A stretch of DNA of 64,000 bases from Muricomes intestini (GCF_004346165.1 NZ_SLZZ01000001.1:62001-126000); one strand, 5' to 3'; shown: positions 18,576 through 26,979, counted from the first letter of the stretch. A program made the numbers and translations. The notes: a model not told the origin generated them from the letters alone.

Positions 18576-18880
18576 GTCTGGCTCTCCTTTTTTGTAGATA
18601 TTTGTTTATATTTTTTAAGCATTTATATCTATCCATTTTACAACTTTCATCTGTGTTTGTCTATTTAAAATGCTAATTGAGTCACATAATAATCATATAC
18701 TTACTCGGCAAAAAGGGGCGGTGGATAAAACATCTCGGTATCTTTTCCCTTTCTATTACATATATCGGCACAATTGTACTTAATTATAATACAGACTCCA
18801 CAACAAACTTTGAAGCGGGTGAAGCAACATAACATATTTTCTGCATAAATTATAGGTAAAAGTAGATTCTGGAGCAGATA
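18576..18880. other. Intergenic gap between divergent genes, no gene seen
   Basis: A 305-base AT-rich region between the chemoreceptor (leftward) and the glycosyltransferase (rightward). It must hold both promoters. I see no convincing sigma-A or flagellar-type sigma promoter, no RNA gene and no palindrome of note. Confidence 0.5.
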
Positions 18881-19975
18881 TTGATTACTATAAGTTTGTG
18901 TATGATTGTAAAAGATGAAGAAAATGTTTTAGAGAGATGTCTTAGTTCTGTCGCCCGGCTGGTCGATGAGATTATTATTGTGGATACCGGTTCCACAGAT
19001 AAAACCAAACAAATAGCAGGGAAATTTACTGACAAGATTTTTGATTTTCAATGGATTGATGACTTTTCCGCAGCCCGCAATTTTGCTTTTGATAAGGCGG
19101 TTATGGACTATATATTGTGGCTGGATGCGGATGATATTATTATGCAGTCAGACCAGGAAAAATTTATGGCTTTAAAAAAAGAGCTTACGTTCGAGACCGA
19201 TGTTGTGATGATGCATTATAATATTGGATTTGATGAAAGTGAAAGGGTGACATTTTCCTATTTTAGAGAAAGACTGGTAAAGAGAAGTAATAAATTTAAA
19301 TGGTTTGAGCCGGTTCACGAATGCCTGCAGTTCGGGGGAAATATCATTCATGCGGATATAGGAATTACACATGCAAAGCCGGAAGAAAACATAAACGATA
19401 GGAACCTTAAAATATACGAAAGGCTGTTGGCAGACGGAAAAGAGCTTTCTGCCAGGGGGACTTACTACTATGCAAGAGAGTTAAAGGATCATAAAAGATA
19501 TGAGGATGCCATTTTGATGTTTACTAAATTTCTTGACTCAGGATCGGGCTGGGTGGAGGATAATATTGTGGCCTGCAGTGAACTGGCGGATTGTTACCAG
19601 CTTACGGGAAACCCTCAAAAGGCACTGCAGAGCATGTTCAGGGGATTTTGGTATGACACTCCCAGAGGAGAAATGTGCTGTCAGATTGGAACATATTTTA
19701 AAGAAGAGAGGAAATATCGACAGGCAGTTTTTTGGTTTGAACTTGTATTCAGGCTTGAAAAACCAACGATTTCATGGGGATTTCACCAGGAAGATTATTG
19801 GGGATATATTCCTGCCCTAGAGTGCTGTGTCTGCTATGATAAATTAGGAGAGTATGAAAAAGCTGAGTTTTATAATAATCTTGCAGAAAGCTATAAGCCC
19901 GGTTCTGATGCAGTGTTACAGAATAAGCGGTATTTTGAGAATAAACGGCAATCTGCAATACCAAAAGAACTTTGA
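18881..19975 (+). CDS. Family 2 glycosyltransferase with TPR-like C-terminal region
   Basis: 364 residues. The N-terminal GT-A domain begins ITISLCMIVKDEENVLERC and has VDEIIIVDTGSTDKT and the DxD-type LWLDADD. The C-terminal half (about 180-350) has repeated helical pairs consistent with TPR. Proteins of this architecture glycosylate peptides or surface proteins in Firmicutes. The start is a TTG at 18881 with GGAG 7 bases upstream; the first ATG is internal to the conserved strand. The collagen-like spore-surface gene begins 76 bases downstream, so it is a plausible acceptor, since BclA-type collagen threonines are glycosylated in Bacillus. Confidence 0.87.
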   Translation: MITISLCMIVKDEENVLERCLSSVARLVDEIIIVDTGSTDKTKQIAGKFTDKIFDFQWIDDFSAARNFAFDKAVMDYILWLDADDIIMQSDQEKFMALKKELTFETDVVMMHYNIGFDESERVTFSYFRERLVKRSNKFKWFEPVHECLQFGGNIIHADIGITHAKPEENINDRNLKIYERLLADGKELSARGTYYYARELKDHKRYEDAILMFTKFLDSGSGWVEDNIVACSELADCYQLTGNPQKALQSMFRGFWYDTPRGEMCCQIGTYFKEERKYRQAVFWFELVFRLEKPTISWGFHQEDYWGYIPALECCVCYDKLGEYEKAEFYNNLAESYKPGSDAVLQNKRYFENKRQSAIPKEL

Positions 19976-20010
19976 CAAAGGTAACCAACATTATGGATAC
20001 TGTATATACT

Positions 20011-20037
20011 ATACTAAAAGAACATTAGTTTTAGTAT
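20011..20037 (+). promoter_or_regulatory. Hairpin/operator just before the collagen-like gene
   Basis: Perfect 9-base arms ATACTAAAA and TTTTAGTAT around a 9-base loop end two bases before the AAGGAG ribosome-binding site of the next gene. It could be a regulator site or an RNA stem controlling translation. Confidence 0.4.
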
Positions 20038-20051
20038 AAGGAGTTAAAATT

Positions 20052-21053
20052 ATGAGAGAAAATGAAAATATAGAACAACAAAGTTGCTATAATAATGCAA
20101 ACTGTAATCCCTGCAATTGCCGTCCAAGACCTATATGCCCAACGGGTCCTACAGGCCCTGTGGGACCAAGAGGCCCGATGGGACCGAGGGGCCCAATGGG
20201 TCCGGAAGGTCCGGCAGGCCCTACTGGCAGTCAAGGGCCTGCGGGTGATACAGGCCCAAGAGGTGACGTGGGCCCAAGAGGTGATGTAGGTCCAAGAGGG
20301 GCAACAGGTTCAACCGGTGCAACAGGCCCGACAGGCTCAAGAGGGGCAACAGGCCCAACAGGGGCCACGGGAGCAACTGGCCCGGCAGGAGTCATGGGAG
20401 CAACAGGTCCGGCAGGTCCTACGGGCCCGATGGGAGCAACAGGGGCAAATGGAGCAGCAGGTCCGGCAGGTCCTACAGGGGCAACGGGAGCAGACGGAGC
20501 AGCAGGCCCCGCAGGAGCGATAGGTCCAACCGGAGCAACAGGCTCTACGGGAGCAACAGGCTCTACGGGAGCAACAGGTCCTACGGGAGCAACAGGCCCT
20601 ACGGGAGCAACAGGCCCGGCAGGTGACACCGCAGCACTTTCAGGGCTGCAAGTCCAACTGCAGAACAGTAGTAGCGGTACAATTAACAATAACATCAATG
20701 TTTTATTTGACACGACTATTAATGCCCCTGCATCTGCCATCACGTATAATGCGGGGACAGGAACTTTCTTTATCAATGAAGCAGGAAATTATTATATTTC
20801 ATGGTGGGTGAACACCGATGGCGCACAGACAGAAACTTCTGTTGTTTTCGGGATAAGAATCCTTTCTGGAGGTTCTGGCACTATTTTATCCTCATCGCCT
20901 TCACCAATGACAACACTGCAATTAACCGGAAGCGCCCTGATAACGGTAACCACCGTGCCTACCGCATTCAGTCTTTTCAACAACACCGGGGTACCAGTCA
21001 CTTATGGAACATCAGATGTTCAGGCCAACCTTACTATTATCCAGATTTCCTAA
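20052..21053 (+). CDS. Collagen-like (BclA-type) spore-surface protein
   Basis: 333 residues. A short Cys/Asn-rich N terminus (with [10 protein letters not shown]) leads into about 55 uninterrupted Gly-X-Y triplets (about residues 35-198), many of them GPT, GAT and GPA. A globular C-terminal beta-rich domain of about 130 residues follows, of the C1q/TNF-like BclA-C type. Such proteins trimerise and form hair-like filaments of the exosporium. The Thr-rich triplets are typical O-glycosylation sites, matching the adjacent glycosyltransferase. AAGGAG precedes the ATG. The DNA is highly repetitive, so triplet number could vary between strains. Confidence 0.9.
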   Translation: MRENENIEQQSCYNNANCNPCNCRPRPICPTGPTGPVGPRGPMGPRGPMGPEGPAGPTGSQGPAGDTGPRGDVGPRGDVGPRGATGSTGATGPTGSRGATGPTGATGATGPAGVMGATGPAGPTGPMGATGANGAAGPAGPTGATGADGAAGPAGAIGPTGATGSTGATGSTGATGPTGATGPTGATGPAGDTAALSGLQVQLQNSSSGTINNNINVLFDTTINAPASAITYNAGTGTFFINEAGNYYISWWVNTDGAQTETSVVFGIRILSGGSGTILSSSPSPMTTLQLTGSALITVTTVPTAFSLFNNTGVPVTYGTSDVQANLTIIQIS

Positions 21054-21363
21054 ATAATTATGTAACTGAAACCTAAATCCCTGATGAAGGACTATCTAAA
21101 AATTCGAGAAACTGTGAAAGCCTCATATACCAAAGAAACGCATATATGTTATAATTTGTAAATGAATTAAGACCACCGGCTATGATAAAATCCCCCCCCA
21201 GACAGACTTTTATATTTCAATGTTCTGCTTGAGGGTATCATATCATAGCCGGTGGTCTGTTATATAAAAGTCATTGCAAAAACAAAGCAAAAAGAACATA
21301 TATTGGTATGAAATATGGCAACTAACACATACTAACAAAAAACCTGTGAAAGGAGATTTTACT
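21054..21363. other. Intergenic gap holding one long inverted repeat
   Basis: 310 bases without a gene. The only structure seen is the 18-bp inverted repeat listed at 21170-21258. Confidence 0.6.
21170..21258. repeat. Perfect 18-bp inverted repeat around a 53-base centre
   Basis: AGACCACCGGCTATGATA (21170-21187) is perfectly complementary to 21241-21258. The centre begins with a C-run and has GAGGG near its other end, extending the pairing weakly. It could be a terminator-like RNA stem for the collagen gene, although it lacks a T run, or a miniature element. No copy is seen elsewhere in the window. Confidence 0.6.
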
Positions 21364-21543
21364 ATGATTAATAATGAAGAACTTCCTATCGGCTTTACCA
21401 TGGCGCTTGCACAGCATTCTGATGCTCTGAACCATTTTTCACATCTTTCAAAAGAAGAGCAGGAAAAAGTGGTTGAGGGTGCAAAGCAAAAGCACAGCCA
21501 TGAGGCGATGAGAAATTATGTAGAAAATATGTTTCAAGGATAA
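21364..21543 (+). CDS. Small hypothetical protein, 59 residues
   Basis: A soluble, helical protein (MINNEELPIGFTMALAQ start) with a His-rich middle and the LSKEEQEKVVEGAKQ helix. GAAAGGAG lies 7 bases before the ATG. The family is widespread as a short uncharacterised ORF in Lachnospiraceae, but I cannot name it. Its stop lies inside the first copy of a 29-base tandem duplication. Confidence 0.68.
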   Translation: MINNEELPIGFTMALAQHSDALNHFSHLSKEEQEKVVEGAKQKHSHEAMRNYVENMFQG

Positions 21544-21590
21544 CTACAGCATAAAATGTTTGTCAAGGATAACTACAGCATAAAATGTTT
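21534..21590 (+). repeat. 29-base tandem duplication
   Basis: Two adjacent copies (21534-21562 and 21563-21590) of a sequence starting TCAAGGATAACTACAGC differ only at the end. The first copy includes the last codons and stop of the 59-residue ORF. It looks like a recent slippage duplication. Confidence 0.8.
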
Positions 21591-21695
21591 TGCGGGCATC
21601 AGCAAAAGATGATATAATGCTCTTACTTGGCGAGGTATTTTCGAGCTTAGTATTTACGGTACAATCAGAAAAAACAAAAGAGGAGGTACTTTTCT

Positions 21696-22307
21696 GTGCA
21701 ATTAGAAGTATTTTTTGATTACACCTGTCCTTATTGCTATCTAGGGCTTCATGAGTTAAACCAAATACTGCCGGATTATCCTGGCTTGTCCGTGAAATGG
21801 TGTCCCTGCGAACTCCATATGCGTCCGGAACCTGTGCCATCTCACTGGGAAGACTCTTCGGAGTGGCTTTCTGAACTCAAAGGCCGCCTGGAAAATGTGG
21901 GATTACCGTTAAATCGTCCGTTTGAGCCTGGCAATTACAGTGATTTGGCAATTCAAGGTCTGCTCTGCCTTGAGGAGCAGGGGGCAGACCTCAGACGATA
22001 CAATGATGCAGTGTATGCTGCTGTCTTTCGGGAACGAAAAAATATTGAAGATATAGATGTACTTAGCGACTGTGCTGTTTTGGCAGGAGGAAATGTCCCG
22101 GCATTTCGTCAGTCACTGACGTCTGCAAAATACAGCGAAAAGCGGCTGATGCTGGATAAGTATAGCTGGGAGGAAAATGCTCTGGAGGCGGTTCCCTCGT
22201 TCAGACTTGGAGATGCACTTTTGAATGCGGTTCCCGGTGTGGGCCTTGTACGGCAGCAGGTGCTTAATTTTTTGGATAAAGAGAGTGAAGCTAAGCAGAA
22301 GAAGTGA
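21696..22307 (+). CDS. DsbA-family (FrnE-like) thioredoxin-fold oxidoreductase
   Basis: 203 residues, cytoplasmic (no signal peptide). The N-terminal strand EVFFDYTCPYCYLG carries the CPYC redox centre, followed by a long helical insertion and a C-terminal beta-alpha with VPSFRLGDALLNAVPGV, holding the cis-Pro typical of the DSBA/HCCA isomerase family. FrnE-like proteins act as cytoplasmic disulfide isomerases or 2-hydroxychromene-2-carboxylate isomerase-like enzymes. The GTG start at 21696 has AGGAGGT 8 bases upstream. It converges on the HxlR regulator. Confidence 0.88.
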   Translation: MQLEVFFDYTCPYCYLGLHELNQILPDYPGLSVKWCPCELHMRPEPVPSHWEDSSEWLSELKGRLENVGLPLNRPFEPGNYSDLAIQGLLCLEEQGADLRRYNDAVYAAVFRERKNIEDIDVLSDCAVLAGGNVPAFRQSLTSAKYSEKRLMLDKYSWEENALEAVPSFRLGDALLNAVPGVGLVRQQVLNFLDKESEAKQKK

Positions 22308-22332
22308 TGGAAGGTACCAATAGCGCCATTTT

Positions 22333-22357
22333 ATGATGTAGGGGTCAAAAGGTATTT
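22333..22357 (+). repeat. Copy of a dispersed repeat (single arm)
   Basis: ATGATGTAGGGG, one extra T, then CAAAAGGTATTT matches the left part of the inverted repeat at 26996-27038. It lies at the 3' end of the hxlR gene. Confidence 0.5.
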
Positions 22358-22779
22358 CAAACTGTTTTCTGGCATTCACTGCACTTTGTTTGACAGGCAG
22401 TTTCGGTTTCCATATTTTCTGTTGCCCATTTTGCAACCTGTGCAAGTGCAGGCAGAATGCTTTTTCCCTTTTCCGTTAAGGTATATTCGACTCTGGGGGG
22501 AACTTCATTATACTGTTCACGGTGGACTAACCCAGATGCTTCCAATTCTTTCAAGGACTGTGACAGCATCACATTTGTGATGTCATCTAATTTTCTTTTA
22601 ATTGAGCTATATCTTAAGGCAGTTCCGCCCGACAGGATGCAAATAATAGGCAATTTCCATTTGCCGCCAAATATATTTAAAAGATACCGTATTGGACACA
22701 GCAATTCTTCTATTTCAGTAGTTTCCTTACTGGTAGTAATCTCTTTTATAATTTCATTTTTTTTATTGGCTGAACTCAT
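22357..22779 (-). CDS. HxlR-family transcriptional regulator
   Basis: 140 residues with a winged-helix HxlR domain (about 25-125). CPIRYLLNIFGGKWKLPIICIL gives the family's initial Cys-P and GGKW signatures, LSQSLKELEASGLVHREQYNEVPPRVEYTLTEKG gives the recognition wing. HxlR-type proteins often sense electrophiles or oxidants through that Cys. An extra C-terminal Cys cluster (CQTKCSECQ) is unusual and could bind metal. It is divergent from the radical SAM gene, with an operator-like palindrome between them. Confidence 0.92.
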   Translation of the reverse strand: MSSANKKNEIIKEITTSKETTEIEELLCPIRYLLNIFGGKWKLPIICILSGGTALRYSSIKRKLDDITNVMLSQSLKELEASGLVHREQYNEVPPRVEYTLTEKGKSILPALAQVAKWATENMETETACQTKCSECQKTV

Positions 22780-22813
22780 TTTGATTCACCTCAATTCTAA
22801 TAGTATGATTTAT

Positions 22814-22868
22814 CTTACTAAGTAAGAAGTAACTGCGTTATTGCATAAAACTTACTTTATAATATAAT
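22814..22868 (+). promoter_or_regulatory. Divergent regulatory region: palindrome and radical SAM promoter
   Basis: CTTAC-TAA-GTAAG (22814-22826) is a perfect 5+5 palindrome. 14 bases on lies TTGCAT (22841-22846), a 16-base spacer and TATAAT (22863-22868) reading toward the radical SAM gene. A further CTTACT half-site lies in the spacer. The likely binder is the HxlR protein encoded on the other side. Confidence 0.6.
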
Positions 22869-22917
22869 TATATCATAAGTTTTTTAAAACACAAGCAAAA
22901 AGGGAGGGCATTAACTT

Positions 22918-24006
22918 ATGTTGAATTTGAATGATTTTATGAACACGGGGATTAAAAATATTATAAATACTGCCGGGCGGTTTTATACGGACAGCCGGAG
23001 GGGACGGTCTTTTATGATCCGCATGGCCTCAACCCTGCGTTCAGAGGCAAAGATGAGAGAGCAGTACGAACAGCAGGGTATACATATTCCGCCTTTCCTT
23101 ATTGCCAGTATTGCATCAAGCTGCAATTTACACTGTGCCGGCTGTTATGCGAGAGCAAACGGTGGCTGCTCCAGCGGAGACGTGCAGGGGGAAATGGTTG
23201 TTGATGATTGGCAGCGTGTTTTTACGGAAGCGTCTGAAATAGGGGTGTCATTCATTTTACTGGCAGGCGGCGAGCCGTTGCTGCGCCGTGATATTATAAA
23301 GCTGGCAGCGAAGTACGATAATCTATTTTTCCCTATATTTACCAATGGTACCATGATAGATGATGAATATTTGAAACTGTTTGATGAACACAGAAATTTG
23401 ATTCCTGTTCTGAGCATTGAGGGCAACGAAAAAGAGACCGACAAACGGCGCGGCAGCGGAGTGTCAAAACGAATAAAAATGGTTGCTGAAGAATTGAAAG
23501 GGAGAGGCATTTTGTACGGAACATCCATCACGGTGACGAGCGTAAATAAAGATAAAGTTGCCGACAGCAGGTTTGTACATAACTTGAAAGAGCAAGGCTG
23601 TGGTTTGATATTTTATGTTGAATATGTGCCGGCAGAAAAAGGTACAGAGTACCTTATACTAAACTCTCAAGAGCTGAAAGAATTGCAGGAAAGAATTAGC
23701 ATGCTTCGGGTGGACAAGAAAAACAAGGGGATGATTATGTTATCCTTTCCCGGTGATGAAGAGGCGATGGGCGGCTGCTTGGCGGCAGGAAGAGGCTTTT
23801 TCCATATCAACGCCGGCGGCGGGGCAGAGCCATGTCCTTTTTCCCCTTATTCTGTCATGAACTTGAAGAAAGAAACAATTTTAGAGACACTTCAGTCATC
23901 CTTTTTCAAAAATGTACGTGAAATAAGTGCGGCAGAAGTTTTGAATCATAAAGGAGGATGTACCTTATTTCAGTGTGAGGATGAAGTGAAGCAGGCAGTG
24001 ATATAA
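22918..24006 (+). CDS. Radical SAM protein of unknown substrate
   Basis: 362 residues. The [4Fe-4S] motif CNLHCAGC (CX3CX2C) is near residue 70, followed by FILLAGGEPLLRRDI (the GGEP SAM-binding motif) and the TNGTMID strand of the TIM-barrel. The C-terminal region has more Cys (GGCLAAGRGFFHINAGGGAEPCPF and CTLFQCED), suggesting a SPASM/twitch-like auxiliary cluster. Similar proteins mature peptides or modify cofactors, but no peptide precursor is adjacent. It is probably controlled by the divergent HxlR regulator. AGGGAGG precedes the ATG. Confidence 0.88.
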   Translation: MLNLNDFMNTGIKNIINTAGRFYTDSRRGRSFMIRMASTLRSEAKMREQYEQQGIHIPPFLIASIASSCNLHCAGCYARANGGCSSGDVQGEMVVDDWQRVFTEASEIGVSFILLAGGEPLLRRDIIKLAAKYDNLFFPIFTNGTMIDDEYLKLFDEHRNLIPVLSIEGNEKETDKRRGSGVSKRIKMVAEELKGRGILYGTSITVTSVNKDKVADSRFVHNLKEQGCGLIFYVEYVPAEKGTEYLILNSQELKELQERISMLRVDKKNKGMIMLSFPGDEEAMGGCLAAGRGFFHINAGGGAEPCPFSPYSVMNLKKETILETLQSSFFKNVREISAAEVLNHKGGCTLFQCEDEVKQAVI

Positions 24007-24034
24007 AAAGTGGAAAAGGGCGGTTGAGAGCGGG

Positions 24035-24062
24035 CAGCGGGGCGGATACCCCGCTGTTTTTT
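24035..24062 (+). terminator. Intrinsic terminator between radical SAM gene and mgtA
   Basis: CAGCGGGG and CCCCGCTG perfect 8-bp arms with a 6-base loop and TTTTTT. It sits between convergent genes. Confidence 0.9.
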
Positions 24063-26706
24063 ACATCCATTCTCCATGTCTGTGCACATATATTTTTTTC
24101 ACAAGCTGAACACACAGAAGGTAACCCGCCAGAATTATAGCTAACCATACAACAAACCGGGGCGGCAGGCGGTACATATCCAGGCCTATGGAAAAATCTG
24201 TAAAGCCCGTTATCAGCGCGGCAGTGGTTATCACAAGTGTGGACAGGAAAAGAGGCGCCGAGGGTTTGCTTTGAAGGAACGGTATTTTTGCTGTGCGGAT
24301 CATGTAAATGACCAGCACCTGCGATACCGTTCCAAATACAAACCATCCACATTGAAACAAAGGAGACTTATCCATCGTATTTGCACCAATCACCCACCAC
24401 ATAACGGCAAAGCACAGAATATCAAATACGGAGCTTAAGGGGCCCATATAGCTCATAAAGGATTTGATAGAGTGTGTTTCCCATTTTCGCGGTTTTTTCA
24501 TGTATTCTTTGTCCACACTGTCAAAGGGAATACCCATCTGGGCAAAGTCACACAGCAGATTTTGTGTTAATATCTGTACGGGCAGCATGGGCAGAAAGGG
24601 CAGGAAAATGCTGGCTGCAATGACTGAAATCATATTGCCGAAATTGCCGCTTGCGGCCATCTTAATATATTTCATGATATTTCCGAAGGTACGTCTTCCC
24701 TCAATGACACCTTCTTCGAGCACCATTAAGTCCTTTTTCAAAAGGATGATATCTGCAGTTTCCTTGGCGATGTCCACGGCACTGTCCACCGAAATTCCAA
24801 CGTCTGCCTGACGCAGGGCGGAGGCATCATTGATGCCGTCCCCCATATAGCCTACGGTATGGCCCACCGCCTGAAAGGCTTTGACCACCCGTTCTTTTTG
24901 GGAGGGGGACAATTTTGCAAACAAGTCGCAGCTTTTGGCAGTCTTCAATAATTGGGCATCATCCATGTGCTCCACATCGCGGCCGGTTATAAGGCTTGCT
25001 GTGTTTACTCCTACTTTGCCGCAGACCTTCAATGCTACACCTTCGCTGTCGCCTGTGAGGACAACGGTGCGCACGCCGTGTTCCCGAAGTGTGGAAATAG
25101 CGCTTTTTGCACTGTCCTTAGGCGGATCCAGAAAGCCTACAAAGCCAATCAGAACCATGTCCTGTTCATCGGTCACACTGAATGCACCGCTGCCGGGGAC
25201 ATTGTTTTTCTGGGCAACAGCAATCATACGCAGACCTTCGGCATTGTATTTGTCATAAGTAGACAGAGCCATACGCCGGGTTTCTTCATCCATAGGTACG
25301 ATCTGTCCGTTCATCTCCACAAAGGAGGAGATGGAGGCAATTTCTTCCACGGCACCTTTCGTAATGAGCTGTCGTTTTCCACTTTTGTCCGTCAAAACTA
25401 CGCTCATTCTGCGGCGGGAGAAATCGAAAGGGATTTCATCTATACGGCTATATTTCTCCAGGATGGATTCCAGCCCATTTTCTGAAGCACGGTTGATAAT
25501 AGCAAGGTCAATTAAGTTTTTCAGACCAGTTTGGAAGTAACTGTTGAGATAAGCATGCCGAAGTACACGGGTATCGTCCTCCCCGTGAAGGTTCATGTAC
25601 TTTTCCAGTACAATTTTGTCCTCAGTCAGTGTCCCGGTTTTATCTGTACAGAGTACATCCATTTCTCCGAAAGTCTGTATTGCGCCGAGTGTGCGGACAA
25701 TTACCTTGTGCTTTGACATGGAAACGGCGCCCTTAGCCAGTGTTGAAGTCATAATTACGGGCAGCATTTCCGGCGTAAGCCCGACAGCAATGCTAATGGC
25801 AAAAAGAAAGGCATTTGGCCAGTCGCCCTTTGCAAATCCATTGATGATAAATACGACAGGGACCATAACCAGCATCATGCGTATCAGGAGATGGCTGATG
25901 GAATCAACACCTCGTTCGAAACTGGTTTTTGCCCGGTCGCCGGACAAGGACTTTGCCATAGAACCCAGATAGGTGTCATTGCCGGTGGCAAGTACCACGG
26001 CAGTTGCGCTGCCGCTGATTACATTGGAGCCTGTAAAACCAAGATTTGTTAAATCTGTCAGTCCATCCTCCGGTTTGTTTTTTGAAATGCTGAATTTTTC
26101 TACAGGATTGGATTCCCCTGTCAATGCCGCCTGTGCAATAAAAGTATCCTTTGTTGTCAGAAAACGGATATCTGCCGGAAGCATATCACCGGCTGAGAGC
26201 CGGACAATATCCCCGGGGACTATTTCATCCATGAAAATGCTGATAAGCTTTCCATCCCGCCACACATCTGCATTATTGGAAATCATTTTTGACAATTTCT
26301 CTGCCGCAGCGTTGGAGCGCCAATCTTGCACAAAGGCAACCAGACTTGACAGGAGCACCAGTGATATAATAATAATAACAGTGAGGTAATCAGGCTTTGA
26401 TGATGCGACAACATCCGTGAAATATGTGATCACAGCAATTACAAGCAGGATCACGTTAAAAGGATTAATTACGGCCTCTCTCAGACGGTGCAGTACTGTA
26501 TTTTTCTTTCCTGTTGTGATGACATTTTTCCCGCTTTCACCTTGCCTGTTTAGAGCCTCTTCGCTTGTAAGCCCGGTTTGCCTGGCAGAGAGAAGTGCAA
26601 ATAATTCATCTTCTGTCATAAAAGAATAAGAGCTGAGTTTCATTTCGGTATCACGCCTGTTTTTTTGAAGCTGCTTGTTGTAGGAAGTTCTGTTTAAAAA
26701 TTTCAT
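24061..26706 (-). CDS. mgtA: Magnesium-translocating P-type ATPase
   Basis: 881 residues from the ATG at 26706, which is preceded on the minus strand by AAAGGA. Longer in-frame readings into the leader would cross the terminator hairpin. Domains: cation ATPase N-terminal region with EALNRQGESGKN, first membrane pairs, E1-E2 actuator (TGES in ALTGESNPVEK), phosphorylation motif DKTGTLTED, nucleotide domain, the MGDGINDASALRQADVGIS hinge, and six C-terminal membrane spans. It groups with MgtA/MgtB Mg2+ importers (GLTPEMLPVIMTSTLAKGA in the M4 helix). Expressed under Mg2+ starvation in relatives, and here preceded by a peptide-coding attenuator leader. Confidence 0.93.
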   Translation of the reverse strand: MKFLNRTSYNKQLQKNRRDTEMKLSSYSFMTEDELFALLSARQTGLTSEEALNRQGESGKNVITTGKKNTVLHRLREAVINPFNVILLVIAVITYFTDVVASSKPDYLTVIIIISLVLLSSLVAFVQDWRSNAAAEKLSKMISNNADVWRDGKLISIFMDEIVPGDIVRLSAGDMLPADIRFLTTKDTFIAQAALTGESNPVEKFSISKNKPEDGLTDLTNLGFTGSNVISGSATAVVLATGNDTYLGSMAKSLSGDRAKTSFERGVDSISHLLIRMMLVMVPVVFIINGFAKGDWPNAFLFAISIAVGLTPEMLPVIMTSTLAKGAVSMSKHKVIVRTLGAIQTFGEMDVLCTDKTGTLTEDKIVLEKYMNLHGEDDTRVLRHAYLNSYFQTGLKNLIDLAIINRASENGLESILEKYSRIDEIPFDFSRRRMSVVLTDKSGKRQLITKGAVEEIASISSFVEMNGQIVPMDEETRRMALSTYDKYNAEGLRMIAVAQKNNVPGSGAFSVTDEQDMVLIGFVGFLDPPKDSAKSAISTLREHGVRTVVLTGDSEGVALKVCGKVGVNTASLITGRDVEHMDDAQLLKTAKSCDLFAKLSPSQKERVVKAFQAVGHTVGYMGDGINDASALRQADVGISVDSAVDIAKETADIILLKKDLMVLEEGVIEGRRTFGNIMKYIKMAASGNFGNMISVIAASIFLPFLPMLPVQILTQNLLCDFAQMGIPFDSVDKEYMKKPRKWETHSIKSFMSYMGPLSSVFDILCFAVMWWVIGANTMDKSPLFQCGWFVFGTVSQVLVIYMIRTAKIPFLQSKPSAPLFLSTLVITTAALITGFTDFSIGLDMYRLPPRFVVWLAIILAGYLLCVQLVKKIYVHRHGEWM

Positions 26707-26740
26707 TGGAACCAGTCCTTTCTGATTAGAATTTCCCAAT

Positions 26741-26766
26741 AAAAAGCCCGCCGGGCAGACGGCGGG
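26741..26766 (-). terminator. Attenuator terminator in the mgtA leader
   Basis: On the minus strand, CCCGCCG (complement of 26760-26766) pairs perfectly with CGGCGGG (complement of 26747-26753) around a 6-base loop, followed by CTTTTT. It lies between the leader peptide stop and the mgtA start, so it can stop transcription before mgtA. Confidence 0.85.
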
Positions 26767-26791
26767 TAGAGTATACAGGCAAGTTACACCA

Positions 26792-26902
26792 TTAGTATAT
26801 AAATATAATGGATAACAGCCCGTGACAAGAACCGACATGCCGGTCAAAGCTTTTATATTGAGATTTAAAATTGTTTATCGGGTTTCGAGGGTTACTATCC
26901 AT
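26792..26902 (-). CDS. mgtA leader peptide, 36 residues (proposed)
   Basis: A short ORF in the mgtA 5' leader starts at an ATG 5 bases after AAGGAAGTGAG and reads MDSNPRNPINN, then a basic middle, then a hydrophobic end (LLSIIFIY). It begins about 50 bases after the promoter and ends 26 bases before the attenuator hairpin. Early Asp and alternating Pro residues resemble the Asp/Glu-Pro N terminus of enterobacterial MgtL, which destabilises ribosomes at low Mg2+. There is no sequence homology beyond this feature. The ORF start region (26896-26905) can pair perfectly over 10 bases with the end of the ORF (26805-26814). Confidence 0.55.
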   Translation of the reverse strand: MDSNPRNPINNFKSQYKSFDRHVGSCHGLLSIIFIY

Positions 26903-26951
26903 TATCTCACTTCCTTTAAAAATAATTAGTTATGTCACCAGTGACTTTATA

Positions 26952-26979
26952 ACTATAACATGTTTATGCAGAATGTCAA
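26952..26979 (-). promoter_or_regulatory. mgtA promoter
   Basis: On the minus strand, a perfect TTGACA (complement of 26974-26979), a 16-base spacer and TATAGT (complement of 26952-26957). The near-palindrome GTCACCAGTGAC lies just downstream at 26934-26945 and could be an operator. Confidence 0.7.

Noticed and set aside
20130-20630. Possible CRISPR-like or minisatellite array
   Set aside because: The repetition is the collagen triplet coding sequence in frame; there are no conserved repeats with unique spacers.
20231-20776. Long minus-strand ORF with Pro/Val/Ala triplets
   Set aside because: It is the antisense shadow of the Gly-X-Y repeat of the collagen-like gene; repetitive codons keep it open and it has no RBS.
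24464-26629. Several plus-strand ORFs inside mgtA
   Set aside because: They are antisense shadows without RBS or domains; mgtA is a clear full-length gene on the minus strand.
26707-26847. N-terminal extension of MgtA to 928 residues
   Set aside because: It would translate across the attenuator hairpin and the leader, has no SD, and the family starts near MKFLN. ATG 26706 has an SD.
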